Below the pieces are notes generated by a model. The model was not told the origin of the DNA. It saw only the letters and a program-made list of their open reading frames with translations, and made no database searches. The position numbers and the translations under genes were made by a program. From assembly GCF_900090315.1 (NCBI RefSeq), contig NZ_FMHZ01000002.1, forward strand, positions 5,240,501 to 5,304,500: DNA of 64,000 bases. The letters run 5' to 3'. This document shows, in pieces, positions 50,788 to 61,200 of this stretch; the first letter of the stretch is position 1; every line of letters starts with the position of its first letter. Source of the DNA: Micromonospora citrea. GTDB taxonomy: Bacteria; Actinomycetota; Actinomycetes; Mycobacteriales; Micromonosporaceae.

Positions 50788-52887
50788 TCAGCCGCAGTGC
50801 TCGAAGCCGCTGCCGTAGCTGGCCCCGCCGGCCGACCCGCCCCACTTCACGCAGACCCGGGCGGCCTTGGCCCGCACCGGCCCGGCGTAGTACGCGAACG
50901 ACCCGCTGTCGGTGCTGCGCGCCCGCCCCTGCACCTCCAGCCACGCCGAGGCGGACGTCGCCGTGCCCACGGCCGACTCCTTCATCGTCACCACGCAGTT
51001 GGTGCCCGTGCCGGCGTGGTAGAGCAGGTAGACCTTTCCCTTGCGGACGCCCGAGACGGTCAGCGGGGCCGAGTCGATCACCTTGTACCCGCTGCCGCAC
51101 GCCTGGACCGGCGTGTACGGGTTCGGCTTCGACGGCTGACTGGTCGTCGGGCTGGAAACGGGCCGTCCCGACGAACTGGCGCTGGGCTCCCCGCCGCCCC
51201 CAGGAGTGGGGGCGGGGCCGGACGGCGACGCCGACGGGGCCGCCGAGCGGGTGGCGGCGGACGAGGTCTGGTTGCGGAACTCGCCCGTGCCCTCGTCGCC
51301 CGCGGGCGCGGCCGACTGCTCCGTGGACCCGCCGGTCAGCGCGGCCGGCACGTCGCCGCCGTCGGGGCCGTCGCCGGAGAAGACCGCCGTCGCGCCCACC
51401 ACTCCGGCCAGCACCACGAAGACGGTGGCCGCCGCGCCGAGCAGCGACGCCCGGCGTCGCGGGACCCGACCCGAGCCGATCGGGTCCTCCCGGGTCGGCG
51501 GCGTCGATCCCCACGCGCCGCTGCCGGTGTCCGGCTCCAGGTGGCCGAAGGGGCCGCCGGCGGGCGGCAGCGGTGCGGCGCCGGGCACGGGCGGCACACC
51601 GGCCGGCGGGAACGGCGCGCCGGGGGCCGGGAAGACCGGACCGGCGGGCCGGACGGGCGATCCGGTCGGCGGATACGGCGTGCCGGCGGGCGGGGTCGAC
51701 ATGTCGGTGGGCGGGGTCGGCGTGCCGGCGGCCGCGAAGGACGCGTCGGCCGGTGGACCGGTGGCCGCGAACGGCACGCCGGCGGGGTACGACTGGTGCC
51801 CGCCGACGGCGGGACGCGCGCCGTCGTGGGCCGGGGGGCGCGACACGGGAGTGACGGGGGGCAGCGGCGCCCAGGGGTCCGGCGGGGCGAGCGGCCCGGT
51901 GACGCCCGACGGTGCGGCGGGGGCGCCGCCCGGATCCGTCCGAGGGGTCGCCACGTCGGCGGCGCCGGTGCCGCCGCCGACCGGGCCCGCCTGCGCGGCG
52001 GGGCCCGGCCCGGCGATCGCCCACGGCGGGCGGGCGGAGTCGGGAATCACGGCCAGGGTCGCCTCCCGTGCGCCGGCGGCGGCGTCCGCCATCGCCGCCG
52101 CGTCCGGGAAGCGGTCCCCGGGGCGCTTCGCCATCGCCTGCTCCACCAGCGCCACGACCGCCGGCGGGGTGCCGGGCGGCAGCGGCGGCGGTGCCTCGTG
52201 GACGTGCCGCAACGCCACCTGGAGCGGGTTGTCGCCGTCGAAGGGGGGCTGCCCGGCCAGGCAGAAGTAGGCCACTGCGCCCAGCGCGTAGACGTCCACC
52301 GCCGGGGAGATCGGCTGGTTGGCCGCCTGCTCCGGGGACATGTAGGAGGCGGTGCCGAGCATCACGTTGGCGGCGGTGATGCCCGCCGTCGTGCCCGACC
52401 GCGCGATGCCGAAGTCCATCAGGACCACCCGGCCGTCGGACTTGACCATCAGGTTGCCCGGCTTCACGTCCCGGTGCACGATCCCGGCGAGGTGGGCGGC
52501 GTGCAGGGCGTCGGCGGCCTGCGCCACCACCGACATCGTCGACGCCGGGTCCAGCCGCCCCGCGCGCCGCAGCCAGGCGCTCAGCGGCCGGCCGTCGACG
52601 TACTCCATTACCAGGTAGTGCAGCGGGCCGCCGTCGGCGAGGGTGGCCAGGCCGACGTCGTGCACCGCGACCACGCCCGGGTGGCGCAGCGCCGCCAGCA
52701 TCCGCGCCTCGGCCCGGAAGCGGGCGGTGAACTCGGGGTCGGCGGACAGCGCCGGCAGCAGCACCTTCACCGCGACCACGCGCTCCAACATCAGGTCGGT
52801 GCACCGCCAGACCGCGCCCATGCCGCCGGTGCCCACCCGCTCGTCCAGCCGGTAACGCTCGCTGAGCACAGCTCCTTCAGTCAGCAC
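50788..52887 (-). CDS. Membrane Ser/Thr protein kinase with SapA-like extracellular domain
   Basis: The 699-residue product has a Hanks kinase at about residues 11-270: VGTGGMGAVWRC, VAVKVLLPAL, IVHRDVKPGNLMV, MDFGIARS, GTASYMSPEQA. A Pro-rich linker follows, one membrane helix near 470-490 (SLLGAAATVFVVLAGVVGA), then a Ser/Thr/Pro stalk. The C-terminal domain at about 595-699 has four Cys (ACGSGYKVIDS, GTNCVVTMKE, VCVKWGGSAGG, FEHCG). That domain looks like Streptomyces spore-associated protein A rather than PASTA repeats. The GTG 52887 has TACCGT six nt upstream (leaderless). The kinase should sense something outside the membrane. Confidence 0.92.
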   Translation of the reverse strand: MLTEGAVLSERYRLDERVGTGGMGAVWRCTDLMLERVVAVKVLLPALSADPEFTARFRAEARMLAALRHPGVVAVHDVGLATLADGGPLHYLVMEYVDGRPLSAWLRRAGRLDPASTMSVVAQAADALHAAHLAGIVHRDVKPGNLMVKSDGRVVLMDFGIARSGTTAGITAANVMLGTASYMSPEQAANQPISPAVDVYALGAVAYFCLAGQPPFDGDNPLQVALRHVHEAPPPLPPGTPPAVVALVEQAMAKRPGDRFPDAAAMADAAAGAREATLAVIPDSARPPWAIAGPGPAAQAGPVGGGTGAADVATPRTDPGGAPAAPSGVTGPLAPPDPWAPLPPVTPVSRPPAHDGARPAVGGHQSYPAGVPFAATGPPADASFAAAGTPTPPTDMSTPPAGTPYPPTGSPVRPAGPVFPAPGAPFPPAGVPPVPGAAPLPPAGGPFGHLEPDTGSGAWGSTPPTREDPIGSGRVPRRRASLLGAAATVFVVLAGVVGATAVFSGDGPDGGDVPAALTGGSTEQSAAPAGDEGTGEFRNQTSSAATRSAAPSASPSGPAPTPGGGGEPSASSSGRPVSSPTTSQPSKPNPYTPVQACGSGYKVIDSAPLTVSGVRKGKVYLLYHAGTGTNCVVTMKESAVGTATSASAWLEVQGRARSTDSGSFAYYAGPVRAKAARVCVKWGGSAGGASYGSGFEHCG

Positions 52888-53039
52888 CGCGCCACGGTAC
52901 CGGGCGGACCGGACACTGTCCGTCGGCCGGGCCGGACACCGTCCGCCCGCCGGACGGACGTCGGGCCACCCCGTGCCCGGCCGACTACGCTTGCGGGAGT
53001 CCGTCCCGAGGACGGTGGAGCGGCGAGGGGAGACGCGGC

Positions 53040-53240
53040 ATGGCGTGGAGTTGGCGGTACGAGGGCGCGGACGGCGCGTCGGTCGACGGTCCGGTGGAGT
53101 CGTTCGGCAGCCAGGCCGACGCCGAGTCCTGGATCGGCCAGACCTGGCGGGAGCTGGCGGCGTCCGGTGTCACCTCGGTCGCGCTCGTGGAGGACGACCG
53201 GGTGGAGTACCGCATGAGCCTGCTGCCCCCGGCGGAGTGA
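53040..53240 (+). CDS. Small conserved protein upstream of the M50 protease
   Basis: The 66-residue product begins MAWSWRYEGADGASVDGPVE and continues with SFGSQADAESWIGQTWRELA and GVTSVALVEDDRVEYRMSL, a compact alpha/beta form common in actinobacteria. The ATG 53040 has GGGGAG about eight nt upstream. Its stop overlaps the protease ATG (TGATG), so the two are co-translated. Function unknown. Confidence 0.8.
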   Translation: MAWSWRYEGADGASVDGPVESFGSQADAESWIGQTWRELAASGVTSVALVEDDRVEYRMSLLPPAE

Positions 53241-54037
53241 TGACCGGCGACCGCCCGGGGAACGAGCCGCTGGTGCTCGGCGTGCCCCGGGCGGCGTTCC
53301 GGCCCAGCCCGGTCTTCGTGACCCTGGTCGCGCTCTTCGTGACCAGCGGCGTGCTGACCTGGAACGGGTTCGGCAACGTCCGGCTCGACGTGTTCCTCTT
53401 CGTCGTGTCCGGCTGGCTGGTGTCGCTCTGCCTGCACGAGTACGCGCACGCGGTCGTGGCGTTCCGGGCCGGCGACCGCAGCGTGGCGCACCGCGGCTAC
53501 CTGACGCTGAACCCGCTGAAGTACAGCCACCCGCTGCTGTCGATCGCGCTGCCGGTGCTGGTGGTGCTGCTCGGCGGCATCGGCCTGCCCGGCGGGGCCG
53601 TCTGGGTGGACCGGCACGCCATCCCCGGGCGGCTGCGGCACACCCTGGTCAGTCTCGCCGGCCCGGCCACCAACGTGCTGTTCACGCTGGTCCTGGTGGT
53701 CGCCGTACGACTCGGGGCGGGCGGCGGCGGGCCGGTGGAGTTCTGGGCGGCCGTGGCGCTGCTGGCGTTCCTCCAGCTCACGGCCAGCGTGCTCAACCTG
53801 CTGCCGGTGCCCGGCCTCGACGGCGGCAACATGATCCAGCCGTGGCTGAACGCGCAGTGGCGCAGGATGTACGACCTGTTCGCCCCGTTCGGCTTCATCC
53901 TGCTGTTCGCGCTGTTGTGGAACCCGCGGCTCAGCGACTGGTTCTTCGGCGCGGTCTTCGCCGTGGGCGACTTCCTCGGCCTGCCGCCGTGGCTCTACGC
54001 CCTCGGCCTGGACCTGATCCGCTTCTGGCAGGGCTGA
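53240..54037 (+). CDS. Site-2-protease-like M50 membrane metallopeptidase
   Basis: The 265-residue product has about six membrane segments. SLCLHEYAHAVVA supplies the zinc-binding HExxH in a membrane helix, and NLLPVPGLDGGNMI the distal Asp of the family. It has no PDZ domain, so it is a minimal S2P-like form. Such enzymes cut membrane regulators such as anti-sigma factors. The ATG 53240 overlaps the preceding stop. The substrate is unknown; the divergent kinase and the small partner are the only hints. Confidence 0.87.
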   Translation: MTGDRPGNEPLVLGVPRAAFRPSPVFVTLVALFVTSGVLTWNGFGNVRLDVFLFVVSGWLVSLCLHEYAHAVVAFRAGDRSVAHRGYLTLNPLKYSHPLLSIALPVLVVLLGGIGLPGGAVWVDRHAIPGRLRHTLVSLAGPATNVLFTLVLVVAVRLGAGGGGPVEFWAAVALLAFLQLTASVLNLLPVPGLDGGNMIQPWLNAQWRRMYDLFAPFGFILLFALLWNPRLSDWFFGAVFAVGDFLGLPPWLYALGLDLIRFWQG

Positions 54038-54099
54038 CCCGGGGAGCCTCCCGGCGGCACCGGCCGGGCCGTAGTTCCGTCCGGGTCTCGGCCGACGTT

Positions 54100-54177
54100 T
54101 CCGTCCGGTCCCGGCCGACGTGCCCGGTCCCCGGCCGACGTGCCCGGTCCCCGGCCGACGTGCCCGGTCCCCGGCCG
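54100..54177. repeat. 20-bp tandem repeat formed from a terminator arm
   Basis: TGCCCGGTCCCCGGCCGACG occurs at 54121 and 54141, and its first 17 bases again at 54161. Degenerate copies precede it from about 54075. The last copy is the left arm of the hairpin at 54163-54207. Confidence 0.88.
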
Positions 54178-54207
54178 CGCCCCGCAGGGGGACGGCCGGG
54201 GACCGGG
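54163..54207. terminator. Bidirectional terminator
   Basis: CCCGGTCCCCGGCCG (54163-54177) pairs perfectly with 54193-54207 over a 15-nt loop. It lies between convergent genes, just before the reductase stop. Confidence 0.8.
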
Positions 54208-54213
54208 GCGGGG

Positions 54214-55212
54214 TCAGGGACGCTCGGCGGGGGACTCGGTCCGGGCCGGGTCGCGCTCCACGATCGGGTCGATGATCTCGTCGATCGCCTTGAGCAGGCC
54301 GGCGTCGAGCCTCACGCCGGCGGCCTTGACGTTGTCGTGCACCTGCTCGGGGCGGGACGCGCCGACGATCGCCGAGGAGACGTTCGGGTTCTGCAGCACC
54401 CAGGCGATGGCGAGCTGCGCCATGCTCAGGCCGGCCTGCTCCGCGAGCGGCTTGAGCCGCTGCACCCGCGTCAGCACGTCGTCGGTCATGAACTTCGCGA
54501 TGAAGCCCGCGCCCGACTTCTCGTCGGTGGCCCGGGAGCCGGCCGGCGGCGGCTGGCCCGGCAGGTACTTGCCGGAGAGCACACCCTGCGCGATCGGCGA
54601 CCAGACGATCTGCCCGACGCCCAGCTCCTCGCTGGTCGGGACCACCTCGGACTCGATGACCCGCCAGAGCATCGAGTACTGCGGCTGGTTGGAGACCAGC
54701 GGGATGCGCAGTTCCCGGGCGAGCTGGTGCGCCTCGCGGATCTGCGACGCCTTCCACTCGGAGACGCCGATGTAGAGCGCCTTGCCGGAGTGCACGACGT
54801 CGGCGAACGCCTCCATCGTCTCCTCCAGCGGCGTGCTGTAGTCGTACCGGTGGGCCTGGTAGAGGTCCACGTAGTCGGTGCGCAGCCGGCGCAGCGAGCC
54901 GTTGATCGACTCCATGATGTGCTTGCGGGACAGACCCCGGTCGTTGCGGCCCGGGCCCGTGGGCCAGTACACCTTGGTGAAGATCTCCAGCCCCTCGCGC
55001 CGCTCGTTCTCCAGCGCGCGACCCAGCACGTCCTCGGCGCGGGTGCCCGCGTACACGTCGGCCGTGTCGAAGGTGGTGATGCCGGCGTCGAGGGCGGCCC
55101 GGACGCAGGCGAACGCCGCGTCCTCCTCCACCTGCGAGCCGTGGGTGATCCAGTTGCCGTACGAGATCTCGCTGACCAACAGGCCGGAGCGGCCCAGGTG
55201 ACGGAATTCCAT
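54214..55212 (-). CDS. Aldo/keto reductase, KCNAB-type
   Basis: The 332-residue TIM-barrel product starts MEFRHLGRSGLLVSEISYGN, with Asp/Tyr/Lys of the tetrad in TFDTADVYAG and EIFTKVYWPTG, and His in VDLYQAHRYD. ALYIGVSEWKASQIREA and SNQPQYSMLWR place it with the voltage-gated potassium channel beta-subunit subgroup (AKR6/12), which reduces aldehydes with NADPH. The ATG 55212 has TAGGGT seven nt upstream (leaderless). It stands alone. Confidence 0.93.
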   Translation of the reverse strand: MEFRHLGRSGLLVSEISYGNWITHGSQVEEDAAFACVRAALDAGITTFDTADVYAGTRAEDVLGRALENERREGLEIFTKVYWPTGPGRNDRGLSRKHIMESINGSLRRLRTDYVDLYQAHRYDYSTPLEETMEAFADVVHSGKALYIGVSEWKASQIREAHQLARELRIPLVSNQPQYSMLWRVIESEVVPTSEELGVGQIVWSPIAQGVLSGKYLPGQPPPAGSRATDEKSGAGFIAKFMTDDVLTRVQRLKPLAEQAGLSMAQLAIAWVLQNPNVSSAIVGASRPEQVHDNVKAAGVRLDAGLLKAIDEIIDPIVERDPARTESPAERP

Positions 55213-55285
55213 GCGTCCGACCCTACTCCGACCGATCATGACCGGCCGGGGACGCGGCTCAGATCATGACCGGCCGGGACGCGGC

Positions 55286-58200
55286 TCAGAGCACGGGGTG
55301 GGTGTCGGTGAGCAACCGCTCGATCTCGGCGACGACCTCGTCGCGGTCGCGGTGCACCGGGTCGATCAGCGGTTCGCCCCGCCGATCGAGCGCTCCCCAG
55401 TGCCCGGTGCCGTCGTCGACCAGGAACGCGACCGGGTGGATGACCACCGCCGGGTGGGTCGGCGGCACCAGCACCTTGCCGGTGCGGTCCACGACGCCCC
55501 GCCGGCCGGCCACGTCCACCACGGCCAGGCCCTCGTCGGTAAAGCCGTCGACGTAGCGGCCGTCGGCCAGGACTGTGGCGAAGCCGTGGTACCGGGTGGG
55601 CACCACGATCCGGCCGTTGCTGTCGACCGCGCCCCAGCCCTCCCGCCGCACCACGGCCACGCCGCGGTGGAACGGGCGTACGTCCGCGAAGCCGTGCGGC
55701 ACGATCACCTCGCCGGTGGCGTCGATCGCGACCCAGCCGGAGGCGCCGTCGGACACCCAGGCCAGCCCGTCGGTGAACGGGCGGACCACCGGGTACGCCG
55801 GCCCCAGCACGGTGGCGCCGGCGAGGTCGACCAGCGACCAGCGGTCGGTCTCCGGCCGCCGTACCCAGGCCAGCCCCTCGCGGAACGACTGCGCCTCGGC
55901 GTACTCGGCCGCGACGACCATGTCGCCGTCCGGGTCGGCGAAACCCCACAGGTCGCCGTCGCGCGCCGGCACCGGGGGCCGGTCGCGCTCCAGCACCTCT
56001 TCCCGACTCCGGGGGTACGGCCCGAAGCCCGTCTCCGCCACCCGCTCCGCGACCGCGTCCAGGCTGAGCCGGATCCGCGCCTGAAGCTCCGGGTCACCGT
56101 CGCCGCGCAGGTCGAGGGCCCGCTCGAAGTGGTGGCACGCCTCCATCAGCCGGCCCTGGTCGTAGCAGGACCGCCCGGCGTGCTCGTGCAGCGCCGCGCG
56201 CAGCCGATCGGGCAACTCGGTCGAGTTCGCCTCGGCGAAGAGCCGGTCGGCCTCCGCGAACTCGCCACGCCACCGCAGCACGTGCGCCAGCCGCGCCTGC
56301 GCCACCGCCGTGCGCCGCAACTCGCCGGTGGCCTCCGCGTACGTGAGGGCGAGCCGGCCGTCGGCGAGCGCGTCGTCCAGCTCGCCGAGCAGCCGGGAGA
56401 CCACCGCCCGCAGGCTCAGCAGCCGGGCGCGGGACCGGTTGTCGACAGCCGCGCCCAACTTCTCCGTGAGGCGTCGCCGGATCGTCCGGAACTCGTCCGG
56501 CTCGTCCACCACCTCGCGCAGGGTCTCCGGGTCGAGCCGCCAGCGGTAGGTTGCCAGCACCTGCTCGGGGTCACCCTGTACCGCAGCCGGCCGGTCGGCG
56601 TCCCGCGTCTCCGGACGGTGGACCTCCGGGCCGCGTACCGCGTCACGCCGTTCCGTGCTGGTCGGCTCGCGCCGCTCCGTGGCAGCCGGTTCGCGCCGCA
56701 CCGCAGTGGGCGCCGTAGCCGGTTCGCGGTGCTCCGCCGTGGGCGGAGTGGTCGGCTCGTGGTGCTCCGCGGTGGGCGCAGTGGTCGGCTCGTGGTGCTC
56801 CGCGGTGGGCGGAGTGGTCGGCTCGTGGTGCTCCGCGGTGGTTGGTTCGCCTCGCTCCGCGATGACTGGTTCGAGTCGCTCCGCGCTGGGCGCGGTGGCG
56901 GGTTCGCGTCGCTCCTCCGTGGTCGGTTCGCGCTGCCCCGTGGTGGCCGGCGAGGTCTGCGCCGTCGACGGCGCGGACATGGCCGGCACGTGCGGAGCAG
57001 GCGGCGCCGACACGGGCGTTGCCGGGGTCGGCGGTGCCGGAGCGGCCGGTGTGGAGGCCGGCGGCGCCGACACGGGTGCCACCACGGGCGGTGCCGCCGA
57101 GGCGACCGGTGCGGTGGTGGGCGGTACGGCGGCCGGCGGTGCCGACACGGGTGGCGCCGGAATGGCTGGCGCGGTGGCGGGTGGTGTCACCGTAGGCGTC
57201 GTCGGGGCGGGCGGTGTGGAGGCCGGCGGTGCCGACACGGGTGGCGCCGGGACGACCGGTGCGGTGGCGGGCGGCGACGACACAGGCGCTGCGGCCGGCG
57301 GTGCTGGTGCCACGGTGGTGGGTGGGGGCGCCGTGGTCTCCGATCCGGCAACGGGTGACGCGGGCACCGAGGGCGCGAAGGCGGGCGGGGCGGGTGGCAC
57401 GGTTACCGCCCGCGTCGAGGTGGCGGGGGACGACGCGGAGACGGGCTGCGCCGCAGGCGTGGCCGGGGGCGCGAGATCCGGTCGGGCGGGTGGCTCGGAC
57501 GCCGGCGGGGGCGGTGCGGCCGGGGCCGACGTGGCCGAAGGGACGACAGCGGGTGCGCTGGTGTCCGTACCGGCTGCGGTGGCGACGCCGCGCGGATCGG
57601 CTGGTTCCGGCGAAGCGTCGGCGCTCGCGGGAGCCGAGGCCGCCGGCATCTGCCCGGCCATGCCGTTGAGCGGCGTGGAACCCGATCGGTCGGCGGCAAC
57701 GGTTGGTCCGGGCACCGGGGCTGCCAGGTCGACGGGTGGCGCGGGCACCGACGGCGGATTCGTCGCCTCGGGTGGAACACCATGGTGGTCACGACGCCTC
57801 GGTGACAACCATGGTGTTCCACCGATGGGCTCGGCTGCGGGCGCGGTGCCGGTGTCGAGGGTGCGCGGGGCCGCTGGGGCTGGGTCGGGCGACAGGGCGG
57901 CGGGCGCGTCCGTGAGAGGCGCCGGGAAGGAGCTTGCCGATGCTTCCGGCTCCGAGCGGTCCGCCTGGAGATCGGCCGACGCGGTCGGGGCAGGCGCCGG
58001 GAAGGGGGTTGCCGATGCTTCCGGCTCCGAGCGGTCTGCCTGGGGGTCGGCGGGCGCGGTCGGGGCAGGTGCCGGCAGCGGGTGTGCCAGGGGTTCGGGC
58101 TCGGAGCGGTCCGCCGGAAGATCGGCGGGCGCGGTCGGGGCGGCGTCGACCTGCTCCGGTGTCCGGTCGGACACCGGCCCGATCGGCGTGGGTGAAACCG

Positions 58201-61200
58201 GACGGGCGACGGGCGGCACCGACCCGGCTGCGGCCGGTGGGACCGCATCCGGAGCGGTCACGCCGGCCGGCGGCGCGGGAGTCGGTTCTTCCGACGCGAC
58301 CACGCCGTCCGCCGGCGCGGTTGCCGGCTCGTTCGGCACGGTCCTGGCCGCCGGCGCCGGATGCACCGGCCCGTGCGCGGCGGCCGGCGATACGGGGGCC
58401 GGGACGCCGGAGATCCCGTCCGGCTCTCCGCTCCGACCAGCGGCAGCGAACTGGTCGACGGGAGGTGGCCAGGGCGACGGCGCAGGCGGCGTCGGCTCCG
58501 ACCGATGGTGCGGCGCCGGTTCGGGTTGGACCGAGGGCACCGGTTCGGGCTGAGCTGGCGGTGCCGACGCGACGGGCGGTGTCGGACTCGACGGGGTGGT
58601 GAGCGTCGCCGAAGCAGTGTCGGCGGGACTGCTCGGACGGGCGGGATCGGCCGGTGCGGGCGGCGTGGGTGGCGCGGAGACGGGTCGGGCGGGCGGGCCG
58701 GACACCGGCGAACCGACGGCCGCCGAGTCCGGTGCCGCCGAGTCCGGTACCGGCGGCGCCGGCACCGCTGGCGTGATGGCGTCCTGCACAGCGGGACGGT
58801 CGTGGAAGGGCTCGGACGACGGGCGGCCGTCCTGCGCGGGCTGCGGCGCCGGCGGGTCGAGGGACGCCGGCGCGGCGGCGGGACGAGCATCGGCCGACTC
58901 GGCCGGCGGCGTCACGGGCTTGGCGGGGCGGAACCAGGCGTCTGGGCCGCTGGGCGCCGGCGGCTCGGGTCGGGGCGGGACCGCCGATGCCGGCGGTTCG
59001 CTCGACGGCGGCGGGACGTACACCCGGGGCATGCCGGGTGCGAGCGGCATCGATGGTGCGGGCACCTCGGACGGGACCGCCGCCGCAGCCCGGTCCACGG
59101 GCGCGATGTCCGGTGCGGCCGCCGGGCGGTCGACAGGTGGCATGGTGGGCGGGCGCCCGATCACGGGTTCGGCGTCGCGGAGCGAGGCGTCCGGGCCCGG
59201 GTGCGCTGCCGGAACGTCGGGATGTGCCGGGGCCGCGCCGGTCGTCGTGCTGGACGTGGCCTCCGGCGCCGGCAGGAACTCCAGGCGCAGCCGGGCGGCG
59301 GGCGGTCCCGAGACCGGCGCGTCGTCGGGAGCGGGGTGCGGCGTCCCACCGCTGGATCGGAAACCCTCCTCGGCGGCGGGCACCGGTGGCCGAGGCCGGG
59401 CAGCCGGCGGCCCGTCGACGGGTTCCGCCGGGGGTACGGGTCGACCGGTGCTCGGGCTCGGCGGCCGTGTCGCGTCACCGCTGAGCGCGCCTGCCGGTGA
59501 GACGGGGCGGCTGGTGGTCGGGCCTGCCGGTGACACGGGTCGGCCGGCGGCCGGGCCCGGGGACGGTGCCGCGCTCTGCCCGAGCGGACCGGCCGGCGAG
59601 GTGGGGTGGCCGGCGACGGGGGCGGCCGGCGAGACGGGTCGGCCGGTAGCAGGACCGGCTGGCGAGACGGGGCTGCCGGCGACGGGGCCGGCTGGCGAGG
59701 TGGGGTGGCCGGCGACGGGGCCGGCTGGTGAGACGGGTCGGCCGGTGGCCGGGTTTGCGGGCGGCACAGAACGGCCCGGGAGGGGACCGGCGGGCGGAAC
59801 CTGCCCGGCGACGGGAGCCGGCCGGGGGACGGGTTCGGCGGGGGGAGCCGGCCGGGGGGCGGGGCCGGCCGGTGACACGGGCAGGTCGCGGGACGGAGCG
59901 GTGGCGGCGGGCCGGTCGACGATCGGGGCGTCCCGGTACGGGGCCGGGGAGACCGGCCGGCCGGGGGCCGGAACGTCGCCACGCGGGGTGACGAAGCCCG
60001 GTGGCCCGGAGACCGGTGCGCCGGAGACGGGTGCGCCGGAGACGGGTGCGCCGGAGACGGGTGCGCCGGAGTTCGGGCGGTCATTGCCGGCGACGCCCTG
60101 ACCCGGAGCCGGGTACGGGCGTCGTTCGTCGTGCCGGGGCTGGGCCGGCGGCGGGGTGGCCTCGTGCGGGCCGCCGTGGTGGGGGTGGTCGGCCGGCTGC
60201 CGGTCCTCGGGGCGCGGTTCGGCGCGGCGGGCGGCGGCCCGGTCGAAGCCCGGTCGCACCGGGCCGGGCGGCGGCCAGGGCAGCCTGCCGTCCTGCTGCG
60301 GGTGAACGCGCGGCTCCCGGTACGCCTCGGGGTCCCGGTACGCCTCGGGCCGGTTGGGCTCGTGGGGGCGCCGCTGCGGGTACGCCTCGGCGCGGGCCGC
60401 CGCCTCGCGTGCCTGCCACCGCTCGTCCGGCTCGGGTTGCCGTCGCTCCCCGCCGCTGTACGGCTGGCCGTGCGGGGCCCGGTCGGCGCGTTGCCACCCC
60501 TCGGCGGGTACGCCCGGCTGGTGGTCCCGTCCGGTCGGGGTGCGCTCGTCCGGCCGCTCCGTGTGCCGCTCCCACTGCCCCGACGCGGTGCGCTCCCACG
60601 GCCCCTCGGCGGACCGACGTCCGTCGGACGGTCGCTCCCACGACTGATCGGGAACGCGCTGCTGGTCGGGAACGCGCTGCTCGGTGGGCGCGCCCCACTG
60701 GTAGCGGGGCCGGCGCGGGCCCTCGTCCGTACGGCGGTCGTCGCTCGTCTCCGGTCGGCGGCCGAGGCCCGACTCGGCCCGCGGGTGGTGCTCGCGCTGC
60801 GGGCGGTGGTCCTGGCCGCGTGGGGGCTGGCCGTCGTGGTCGCGCCCGGTCCGGCGGTCGTGCCCACCCGTGAGCTGACCGTCGTCGTACCGGCCGTCGT
60901 GGGCGGGTTCGGGCCGGAGGTCGTGGTCCCGGTCCAGCCGCGCCGAGGGGCGACGCGGGCCCTCGTCCGGCTCGGGGAGCCAGCCCGGCTCGGATCGGGC
61001 GGCGGGGGAGACGGGGCGGTCCCGCCCGGTCGGCTCGTGCCGGGGCGGGCGGGGGTCGTAGCGCTCGTGGCCGGCGTGGTCACGCGAACGGGCGGGGTCG
61101 ACCGGCCGGCCAGGGCCGGCCCGGCCGGGGCCGTCGTAGCCGTCCCTGGCGTTGCGGTGCGGCGGCTCCTGCCGGTGGGGCGCCTGCTGGTCGTCGGGCC

